A DNA stretch of 6,009 nucleotides. Origin: Bacteroidaceae bacterium (GTDB taxonomy: Bacteria; Bacteroidota; Bacteroidia; Bacteroidales; Bacteroidaceae). A model generated the notes under the pieces. It was not told the DNA's origin. It ran no database searches and saw nothing but the letters and a program-made list of their open reading frames with translations. Both the position numbers and the translations under genes were made by a program. The DNA lies in assembly GCA_021443285.1 (NCBI GenBank), contig JABUUG010000082.1:14048-20056 (forward strand), in the 5' to 3' direction. Shown in pieces: positions 1 to 6,001 of the stretch. The number at the start of each line of letters is the position of its first letter. Position 1 is the first letter of the stretch.

Positions 1-2
1 CA

Positions 3-332
3 ACATATAAAGAATTAAACTCAATTCTTCCATTCGGCTTCATTAAAACTAAAATATCTAAAAATCCTAAATATAATATTTCATATCAACCATTATTAGA
101 AAAAATAGAAAGAGAAAAAATTGAACAAATGGAATTAAGTCCTGCAATGAAGGCTCAAAATTTGACCCGAGCGCAAAAGCGACATAAAATATATGAGGCC
201 GATTTCCAGCAGGATTGCAGTCCGGACAATCTGGTCTCCTGTCTTGAAAAGACACAAGGCGCCAACACTCAGGAGCAGGATGGCGGTGGACTACCTTTCA
301 GGTCTGACGAAGAGCGAGGAGTTCACCCTTGA
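3..332 (+). CDS. 3' part of an unidentified AT-rich reading frame, fused into the kinase gene
   Basis: This frame is open from the left edge to a TGA at 330-332 and has no start inside the window. Its first 55 or so codons lie in very AT-rich DNA, where an open frame is unlikely by chance. They give a plausible hydrophilic protein with a charged helical stretch (around LLEKIEREKIEQME). From about base 190 the frame runs through GC-rich DNA that belongs to the kinase gene in another frame, so its last 45 or so residues are probably not native protein. I do not recognise the family. The simplest reading is a gene truncated at a junction, either a real rearrangement or insertion or an assembly chimera. 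A genuine overlapping gene end is less likely. Which of these holds cannot be decided from the window. Confidence 0.35.
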   Translation, partial: TYKELNSILPFGFIKTKISKNPKYNISYQPLLEKIEREKIEQMELSPAMKAQNLTRAQKRHKIYEADFQQDCSPDNLVSCLEKTQGANTQEQDGGGLPFRSDEERGVHP

Positions 333-3300
333 GGGTTTCGGTATAAAGGGCAAGCCTCACACGCTGAGGATTGTCATCACGCCGGAGCTTGGATGCGATG
401 GCGTGGAGGTGAAGGCTGTGTATGTGTCGTTCCAGGACATACACGAGAACCTCAAAATGCAGTCGGAGCTCAGCGGCACGCGAGAGGAACTGGAGCGCTA
501 CCTCTCTGCCGTCAGCTGCGGTATCATCCAATACACACGCGACACCAACCGCCTGCTCTATGCCAACGGGATAGCCCTGCAGATTCTCGGCTATGAGAGC
601 GTGGAGGACATGCAGGCGGACCGCTTCGACGGCGTGGTGGGCACTGTGCTGCCGGAGGATGCGGCACACATGAAGCGCCTCATAGACGGGCTGAAGAACG
701 ATGGCGACAAGGTGGAGTATGACTACCACGTGCGGCATAAGGACGGAAAGGAGCTGGTGTGCCTCGGGTCTGCCCAGCTGATAGTGCGCCCGGGGGAGGA
801 GCCCGTCCTGCAGCGCAGCATGATAGACATTACGGACAGCTACAACGAGGAGCTGCGCAAGGCGCACGATGAGGTGGTGAAGTCGGCAAACATCACATAC
901 TCGCTCCTCGACGACTTCGAGAATGTCTATGTTGTGGACACCGAGCTCCACACCATGGAGGCCCGCCGTCAGGATGGGCTGTATGCCTTCGACACCGACC
1001 GCACGAAGAATCTGACGGCATCGTTTGAGGACACGATAGGCTACTATATCGACAACCTTGTGCATCCCGCCGACAGGGAGGGTATGAGGGCGTTCCTTCA
1101 GATAGATTTCATAAAGCGTGGGCTTATGCTGGCGAAGGCGCTGGAGCACAAGTACCGCAGCGTGGTGCAGTATGAGCACCACATGCAGATAGTGTGCCGC
1201 CCGCTCAACGCCAACAGCTTCATCCTCGCCGTGCGCAACATCGACTCCATCGTGAAGAAGGAGGCGGAGCAGCGAGTCATGCTGGAGCAGGCACTGAGCC
1301 AGAGCGACGAGTTCCTGACGCTCGTGAACGAGCTGACGGAGTCGGGTATATGGTATTTCTTCCTCGACGACGAAGGCGGATGCAGTCCGACACTGTGGAG
1401 CAGCAGTGCGGCAAACATACTCCACTACAGGAGCGCGGCAGAACTGCCGCAGAGCGACGAGGAGTGGCTGGGACTGATACACCCGGAAGACGCGCCCCGC
1501 GTAACGAAGATTTACAACCAGGCACAGCGCGAGAAGTCGGGCTTCGCCTTCAGATACCGCATGAAGCTCGGCACGGGCGAGTATCACTGGTTCTCCGTCC
1601 GCGGCAAGTTCACGCGCTTCTCCAAGGGTGTGCCGCACCTCTTCTTCGGCACGTTCAACGACATACAGAAGGCTGTCGATGCGGAAGAGACCGAGATAAG
1701 GCGCAGGACAGAGCTGGAGGAGGTCTACAACATCACATCCGGACTGACACGCGAATACACCAATGTATATATCGTGCACACCGACGATGCCACGATAGAG
1801 GTGCAGAAGCAGTCGGGGTATGTGCCGGACCCGACGAAGACGGCGGTGCGGTCGCGCATACCCTACGAGTACGCCCTGAGGAAGTATATACAGGAGGCTG
1901 TGTATGCGGAAGACCAGGACGCCATGTATGAGTTCTGCAGAATGGAGCACATCATGCAGATGCTGGAGAACCAGGAGGAGTGCATACACCGCTACCGCAG
2001 GGTCAGGGGAGACAGAGACGGCAAGGAAAGCCGGGAATTTGTGGAAGGCACAGACGTTTTGGACACCTATCATGTGCGCTTCCTGCGGCTTGCCGACGGC
2101 AGGATAATCATCGGCTTCCGCAACATCAACCAGTTTGTGAAGCAGGAGGAGATGCTGCAGGAGGCTCTGGACAGCGCTCGCAGGTCGAACTTCGTCTCCG
2201 ACGCCCTGGGCAAGGACTATCTGAACATATACCTCATACACAGCGACGAACGCTCGCTCGAGGTGGTGAAGCAGCAGGGGTCCACCGCCGTGCGCGAAGC
2301 TGAAAACGGCGAGCGGATGGAGCAGTTTGAGTATGACGAGACATGGCAATATTACTGCGACACCTATGTCTATCCCGACGACCGCCCGGCCATATACAAG
2401 GCGGGACAGATGGACAACATAATGAGCAGGCTGGAGGCAGGGGAGGACTATACGGGCAACTACCGCATCCTGCGCGACGGAGAGATACACTACATGCAGT
2501 TCAAGTTTGTGCGCCTTTCGGAAGACACCATCGTGGCGAGCTTCCGCAACGTGGACTCCATCATGCGGCAGGAGGCGGAGCAGCGCAAGCTCGTGGAGGA
2601 GGCGCTCGCCATGGCTGAACATGCCAACAAGGCGAAGTCGGTGTTCCTGAACAACATGTCGCACGACATACGCACGCCGATGAACGCCATCATAGGCTAC
2701 ACCGCCCTCGCCACATCGCACGTTACGGAGACAGAGAAGGTGAAGGACTACCTGCACAAGATACACACCTCGTCCAACCACCTGCTCTCGCTCATCAACG
2801 ATGTGCTCGACATGAGCCGCATAGAGTCGGGGCGTGTGGAGATTGACGCGAAGGAGAACTCGCTCTCCGAGATGCTCCACGACCTGCGCAACATCATACA
2901 GGCCGACGTGAAGAAGAAGCAGCTCTCTCTCTTCCTCGACACTGTGGATGTGAAGGACGAGAACGTGTGGTGCGACCGCCTGCGCGTCAACCAGGTGCTG
3001 CTCAACGTGCTGTCCAACGCCATAAAGTTCACCCCCGCACACGGAAGCATTGCGCTGAAGGTCACGGAGCTGGCGTGCGACAAGCCCGGCTTCGCCACAT
3101 ACGAGTTCCGCGTGAAGGACAGCGGCATAGGCATGAGCAGGGAGTTCCTGAAGGACATCTTCGTGCCGTTCACCCGTGAGCGCACATCGACGGTTTCTGG
3201 CATACAGGGCACAGGGCTCGGCATGGCTATCGTGAAGAACATCATCGACATGATGGGCGGCGCGATAACCGTGGAGAGCGAGCAGGGCAAGGGCACGGAG

Positions 3301-4191
3301 TTCATCATAACCCTGACATTCAAGAAGGCGGACGAGAACGGCGCACGCGACTACAAGATACTCGAACTGCAGAGCACCCACGCCCTTGTCGTGGATGACA
3401 ACTACGACACCTGCGAGAGCGTCTGCCGTATGCTCTCAGAGATAGGCATGCGTCCGGAATGGACCATGAACGGCCACGACGCAGTGCTGCGCTCGCAGTA
3501 TGCCAAGAACTTCAACGACCCGTTTGGTGTATATGTCATCGACCTCATGATACCCGACATGAACGGCATAGAGGTGGTGCGCCGCATACGCAAGGACATC
3601 GGCCCCGACACGCCGATAATAATACTCTCTTCGTACGACTTCAGCGAGATGGAGGAAGAGGCGAAGGAGGCTGGCGTAACAGCCTTCATAAGCAAGCCGA
3701 TGTTCATGTCCGAACTCGTCGCGCTGCTGGAGAATGCCGTGAAGCCAAAAGACAGCGAGGCGGAGGAACAGGCAGCGGAGGAAGAGCCGGAGACCGGGCT
3801 CGACGGCGTGAGGATACTCCTCGTGGAAGACAACGAGATGAACCGCGAGATAGCGGAGATGATACTCGGCGAGTGCGGAGCCCTCATCGAGTCGGTGAAC
3901 GACGGAAAGTATGCCGTGGAGCGTATGCAGCAGGTGGAGCCGGGCACATACGACCTCATCTTCATGGACGTGCAGATGCCCATCATGAACGGCTACGAGG
4001 CTACACGGCGCATACGCAGACTCGACAACCCGGAAATAGCCGGCATACCAATCGTCGCCCTCTCGGCAAACGCCATGAAGGAAGACCGCGAGCAGTCGAA
4101 GGAGGCGGGCATGGACGGACATATCTCCAAACCGTTTGAACTGGCAGAGGTCATTGAGACAGTAAACCGGCTGCTGAACAGGAAAAAGTAA
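193..4191 (+). CDS. Soluble multi-PAS hybrid histidine kinase with two receiver domains (N-terminus probably truncated)
   Basis: This is a sensor kinase that autophosphorylates on His and passes phosphate to its own receivers. Domain order by residue: a partial PAS-like end (about 29-84), PAS (98-213), PAS-like module A (231-356), PAS (373-493), module B (511-650), module C (666-792), HisKA, HATPase, REC1 and REC2. The HisKA domain has MSHDIRTP with phospho-acceptor H824. The ATPase has N box N938/N942, G1 DSGIGM (976-981), F box F990/F993 and G2 GTGLGM (1006-1011). REC1 has D1068/D1069, D1117, S1146 and K1168. REC2 has E1212/D1213, D1259, S1291 and K1313. An acidic linker (about 1184-1204) joins the receivers. 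I see no membrane segment, signal peptide, Hpt or DNA-binding domain, so it should act in the cytoplasm and signal to a separate partner. ATG 193 is the first in-frame start after a stop at 163-165. Met30 (ATG at 280, with AGGAG at 271-275) is an alternative. Residues 1-28 look non-homologous, so the true start was probably lost. The ligand is unknown. Confidence 0.93.
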   Translation: MRPISSRIAVRTIWSPVLKRHKAPTLRSRMAVDYLSGLTKSEEFTLEGFGIKGKPHTLRIVITPELGCDGVEVKAVYVSFQDIHENLKMQSELSGTREELERYLSAVSCGIIQYTRDTNRLLYANGIALQILGYESVEDMQADRFDGVVGTVLPEDAAHMKRLIDGLKNDGDKVEYDYHVRHKDGKELVCLGSAQLIVRPGEEPVLQRSMIDITDSYNEELRKAHDEVVKSANITYSLLDDFENVYVVDTELHTMEARRQDGLYAFDTDRTKNLTASFEDTIGYYIDNLVHPADREGMRAFLQIDFIKRGLMLAKALEHKYRSVVQYEHHMQIVCRPLNANSFILAVRNIDSIVKKEAEQRVMLEQALSQSDEFLTLVNELTESGIWYFFLDDEGGCSPTLWSSSAANILHYRSAAELPQSDEEWLGLIHPEDAPRVTKIYNQAQREKSGFAFRYRMKLGTGEYHWFSVRGKFTRFSKGVPHLFFGTFNDIQKAVDAEETEIRRRTELEEVYNITSGLTREYTNVYIVHTDDATIEVQKQSGYVPDPTKTAVRSRIPYEYALRKYIQEAVYAEDQDAMYEFCRMEHIMQMLENQEECIHRYRRVRGDRDGKESREFVEGTDVLDTYHVRFLRLADGRIIIGFRNINQFVKQEEMLQEALDSARRSNFVSDALGKDYLNIYLIHSDERSLEVVKQQGSTAVREAENGERMEQFEYDETWQYYCDTYVYPDDRPAIYKAGQMDNIMSRLEAGEDYTGNYRILRDGEIHYMQFKFVRLSEDTIVASFRNVDSIMRQEAEQRKLVEEALAMAEHANKAKSVFLNNMSHDIRTPMNAIIGYTALATSHVTETEKVKDYLHKIHTSSNHLLSLINDVLDMSRIESGRVEIDAKENSLSEMLHDLRNIIQADVKKKQLSLFLDTVDVKDENVWCDRLRVNQVLLNVLSNAIKFTPAHGSIALKVTELACDKPGFATYEFRVKDSGIGMSREFLKDIFVPFTRERTSTVSGIQGTGLGMAIVKNIIDMMGGAITVESEQGKGTEFIITLTFKKADENGARDYKILELQSTHALVVDDNYDTCESVCRMLSEIGMRPEWTMNGHDAVLRSQYAKNFNDPFGVYVIDLMIPDMNGIEVVRRIRKDIGPDTPIIILSSYDFSEMEEEAKEAGVTAFISKPMFMSELVALLENAVKPKDSEAEEQAAEEEPETGLDGVRILLVEDNEMNREIAEMILGECGALIESVNDGKYAVERMQQVEPGTYDLIFMDVQMPIMNGYEATRRIRRLDNPEIAGIPIVALSANAMKEDREQSKEAGMDGHISKPFELAEVIETVNRLLNRKK
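883..2568 (+). repeat. Three diverged protein-level copies of a PAS-like sensor module inside the kinase
   Basis: Modules A (883-1260), B (1723-2142) and C (2188-2568) share an ordered set of motifs. Each opens with an N-V/I-Y strand (ENVYVVDT, TNVYIVHT, LNIYLIHS). A strand ending in E-A/V-x-x-x-Q-x-G follows (MEARRQDG, IEVQKQSG, LEVVKQQG). Next comes an acidic helix start (HPADREGM, YAEDQDAM, YPDDRPAI). Each closes with a strand and signalling helix (VRNIDSIVKKE, FRNINQFVKQE, FRNVDSIMRQE). A conventional PAS domain sits between A and B. The copies are diverged at sequence level, so they reflect old duplications and not a recent DNA repeat. They probably fold like PAS domains, but I cannot name a ligand. 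Confidence 0.75.
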
Positions 4192-4199
4192 ATCGTCAT

Positions 4200-4252
4200 T
4201 TCCGGTTCTTCCGGTTCTTTCGGATTTTCTGGTATTCCGGTTCTTCCGTCAT
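4200..4252 (+). repeat. Degenerate 9-bp tandem repeat between the kinase and flavodoxin genes
   Basis: About six copies of a 9-bp unit with consensus TTCCGGTTC fill more than half of the 92-base gap. Copies at 4200-4208 and 4209-4217 are perfect, as is the one at 4235-4243. Those at 4218-4226, 4227-4234 (one base short) and 4244-4252 are degraded. The repeat begins 8 bases after the kinase stop. Each CCGG is self-complementary, so small hairpins are possible, but no T-tract follows and it does not look like an intrinsic terminator. Its function is unknown. Confidence 0.75.
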
Positions 4253-4283
4253 CCTAATATTCTTCTTAACCCCCTTATAAATA

Positions 4284-5123
4284 ATGAAAACACGTAGAAC
4301 ATTTAACGGCATACTGCTCTGCATGGCAACCCTGCTGGCAGCATGCGGCAATCAGGCAAAGCTTATGGAAGCAAGCAAGTCAAAATCGCTCGTGATATTC
4401 TATTCACAGACTGGAGCGACAAAACAAGTGGCGGACATCCTCGCAGAACAGGTGGGCGCAGACATGGACTCGATAGAAGCCGTGAACCCCTACAACGGCA
4501 GTTTCGAGCAGACCGTATCCCGCTGCCAGGACGAAATGTCGAAGAACATCCTCCCCGAAATAAAGCCTATCAGGCGCGACATCGCCAACTACGACACGCT
4601 GTTCATAGGCAGCCCTATATGGTTTGGCACCATTGCCCCGCCGGTATCTGCATATATCAAGTCAGTGGATCTGAAGGGCAAGGTGGTGGTCCCCTTCGTG
4701 ACCTTCGGCAGCGGCGGACTGCAGGCTGCCACGATTGCGTTGAAGGAAGCGCAGCCCGGCGCAACCTTCCTCGACGGCTACGGCGTGCGCAACCTTCGTA
4801 TCGGAAAGGCGAAGGCGGAGATAGAGACTTTCCTCATCCGCAGCGGAATAGCGGTCGGAGCGCTTGATGAGGAGCAGCCCTTCAGTGATCAGAAGCCGAT
4901 GACCGATGCCGACAAGGAGATATTCGACAAGGCGTGCGGCGACTACCCCATGCCCCTCGGCACACCGCTGACTGTGGGCAGCCGTGCAATACCCGACGGC
5001 ACCGAATATATCTTCGAGGTGGAGAGCAAAGACGCACAGGGCAAACCCGTCAAGGCTCTCGTGTATGTTACTGCAAGCAACAAGGAGGGCGAAGCGCCGG
5101 AGTTCACGCAGGTGGTGAGATAG
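4284..5123 (+). CDS. Flavodoxin-fold lipoprotein
   Basis: This is a 279-residue predicted FMN-binding electron-transfer protein anchored in the envelope. The N-terminus is a lipoprotein signal: basic KTRR, a hydrophobic stretch, then lipobox LLAAC with lipidated Cys21. The flavodoxin domain follows (about 35-190). It has a phosphate-binding loop SQTGAT (41-46) after strand SLVIFY, then GSPIWFGTIAPP (109-120) with Trp113 placed to stack on the flavin, and FGSGG (141-145). These are hallmarks of the flavodoxin family found in Bacteroidetes lipoproteins. Residues about 195-279 form an extension rich in predicted beta strands that ordinary flavodoxins lack. The redox partner is unknown. ATG 4284 is chosen because it gives the full basic n-region. 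It has an A/T-rich leader (TTATAAATA at 4275-4283) and no Shine-Dalgarno site, as is common in this phylum. It may be co-transcribed with the kinase 92 bases upstream. Confidence 0.9.
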   Translation: MKTRRTFNGILLCMATLLAACGNQAKLMEASKSKSLVIFYSQTGATKQVADILAEQVGADMDSIEAVNPYNGSFEQTVSRCQDEMSKNILPEIKPIRRDIANYDTLFIGSPIWFGTIAPPVSAYIKSVDLKGKVVVPFVTFGSGGLQAATIALKEAQPGATFLDGYGVRNLRIGKAKAEIETFLIRSGIAVGALDEEQPFSDQKPMTDADKEIFDKACGDYPMPLGTPLTVGSRAIPDGTEYIFEVESKDAQGKPVKALVYVTASNKEGEAPEFTQVVR

Positions 5124-5225
5124 TCAAAGGGCTTTACAACTTCATTCAATGAAGACATTCAGCATAGTGGGCACTTGTCGCCCGAATGAACCGCAATAGT
5201 CAACCGCAAAATAAGAAAAGGAATT

Positions 5226-5813
5226 ATGAAGAACCTGTTTTGGGTATTGTTTGCCAGCCTGTTCTGCCTGACCGCCTCCGCACAAGGCAAGGCGCAGACG
5301 GAGGCGCGTGTGAAAGAAATCAGGGCAGCGTATGCAGACGCGAAAAAGAAAATGGATGCGGCTGAGAAGAGCATCGAGAAGAGGAACAAGACGGACATCA
5401 CGATGTGCGACAACTACGCCTTCGGACGGCAGGAGAAGCATGTGGAGTTCTTCTATGACATACTTGACGACGAGATGGACAACGACTTCCGCAGACACGG
5501 CAAGCAGGTGTATTTCATTCGCGTGAAAAGCAACAGCAACACACTCAACGGCTCTGGAACAACATACGAAGAGTATCTCGTTGACGATACCGGAAACCTG
5601 ATGTTCCACTACTGCAAAACGACAGATGACGGCAGGGCTGGAGATGAAAGCCGCCACTACCTTGACAACAAGGGGAACTGCAACGCCATACGGGAAATCG
5701 CAAACGGCAAGACGACAGACAAGCCAAGAAACATCCCATCCCTAAAGGAAGATTTCGACAAATACAAGAGCTTGTTCGTAAATGTGGTGGAGATGCCCAA
5801 TCTGCTCCGCTGA
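5226..5813 (+). CDS. Secreted protein of unknown function
   Basis: This is a 195-residue protein with a clear Sec signal peptide. It has basic MK, then a hydrophobic run rich in F, L, W and A, with likely cleavage after ASA (residue 19) to leave Gln20. No lipobox is present, so the mature protein should be periplasmic or released. Residues about 22-55 form a highly charged helix rich in K, E, A and R. The rest is a mixed domain with aromatic strands (VEFFYDI, KQVYFIRV, NLMFHYC). Cys61, Cys130 and Cys152 remain in the mature chain, so at most one intramolecular disulfide is possible. I recall similar small secreted proteins in Prevotella but cannot name a family. AAAAGG at 5216-5221, four bases before the ATG, supports this start. 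It lies 102 bases after the flavodoxin gene on the same strand, with no terminator between them. Confidence 0.82.
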   Translation: MKNLFWVLFASLFCLTASAQGKAQTEARVKEIRAAYADAKKKMDAAEKSIEKRNKTDITMCDNYAFGRQEKHVEFFYDILDDEMDNDFRRHGKQVYFIRVKSNSNTLNGSGTTYEEYLVDDTGNLMFHYCKTTDDGRAGDESRHYLDNKGNCNAIREIANGKTTDKPRNIPSLKEDFDKYKSLFVNVVEMPNLLR

Positions 5814-5825
5814 CGACAGGCTATC

Positions 5826-5931
5826 CTAAATGTGCCCTTTAGCACCCGTAAGTATGCCCTTTAGCACCCTTAAGTATGCCCTTTAGCATCCTTAAGTATG
5901 CCCTTTAGCACCCTTAAGTATGTCCTTTAGC
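5826..5931 (+). repeat. 22-bp tandem repeat, five copies, downstream of the secreted-protein gene
   Basis: Four full units (5826-5847, 5848-5869, 5870-5891, 5892-5913) and an 18-base fifth unit (5914-5931) lie directly head to tail. The core is TATGCCCTTTAGCA, preceded by TTAAG and followed by CCC. Units 2 and 4 differ only at the first base. Unit 3 has one change, and unit 5 has C to T in the core and then breaks off into the terminator stem. Unit 1 is the most diverged. The array starts 12 bases after the gene's stop codon. The unit is not a multiple of three, so it is not coding. It is close to two DNA helical turns, so any protein bound per unit would sit on nearly the same face. Confidence 0.9.
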
Positions 5932-5933
5932 TA

Positions 5934-5973
5934 AAAAAGGTGGATTCCTGCTTCTGCAAGAGTCCACCTTTTT
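5934..5973 (+). terminator. Strong intrinsic terminator
   Basis: Arms AAAAAGGTGGA (5934-5944) and TCCACCTTTTT (5963-5973) pair perfectly over 11 bases. The 18-base loop can itself form a small TGC/GCA stem (5949-5951 with 5956-5958). The downstream arm ends in five T residues. The A-tract on the upstream arm makes the hairpin symmetric, so it could also stop transcription arriving from the right. It is the only convincing terminator in the window and probably ends the transcript of the secreted-protein gene, possibly of all three genes. Confidence 0.85.
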
Positions 5974-6001
5974 GAATTATCCGCAAATGCACATCACTTT
6001 G
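5971..6001 (+). promoter_or_regulatory. Candidate Bacteroidales-type promoter for a gene beyond the right edge
   Basis: TTTG at 5971-5974 is followed after 19 bases by TCACTTTG at 5994-6001. The known Bacteroides -33/-7 elements are TTTG and TAnnTTTG with about this spacing, so the match is complete except for one base of the -7 element. The upstream element overlaps the tail of the terminator. The downstream gene is not visible, so this rests on motif match alone. Confidence 0.3.

Noticed and set aside
129..332. Independent 67-residue gene starting at ATG 129
   Set aside because: The frame is open to the left edge without a stop, so the ATG is internal. The second half lies in DNA that belongs to the kinase in another frame.
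298..3381. Very long open frame on the minus strand opposite the kinase gene
   Set aside because: Its product is rich in H, L, V and R with no domain motifs, as expected from the antisense of a GC-rich gene. The plus-strand kinase explains every base with intact catalytic motifs.
3436..4139. Long open frames on both strands over the receiver domains
   Set aside because: They are alternative-frame shadows of the two receivers. Their residue composition is biased (Arg/Gly-rich, or His/Leu/Val-rich) and no start signals or domains are visible.
193..4191. Bacteroides-type one-protein hybrid two-component system with a DNA-binding output
   Set aside because: There is no periplasmic sensor, no membrane segment and no AraC-type domain. 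The protein ends just after the second receiver.
5140..5154. Terminator after the flavodoxin gene (CTTCAT / ATGAAG hairpin)
   Set aside because: The stem is 6 bp, AT-biased, with a 3-base loop and no following T-tract. It is too weak to call an intrinsic terminator.
5142..5657. Minus-strand open frame over the secreted-protein gene
   Set aside because: It lies opposite a gene with a clear signal peptide and ribosome-binding site. It has no recognisable motif of its own.
5826..5931. CRISPR array
   Set aside because: The units are directly adjacent with no unique spacers and are only 22 bases long. It is a simple tandem repeat, and no cas gene is nearby.
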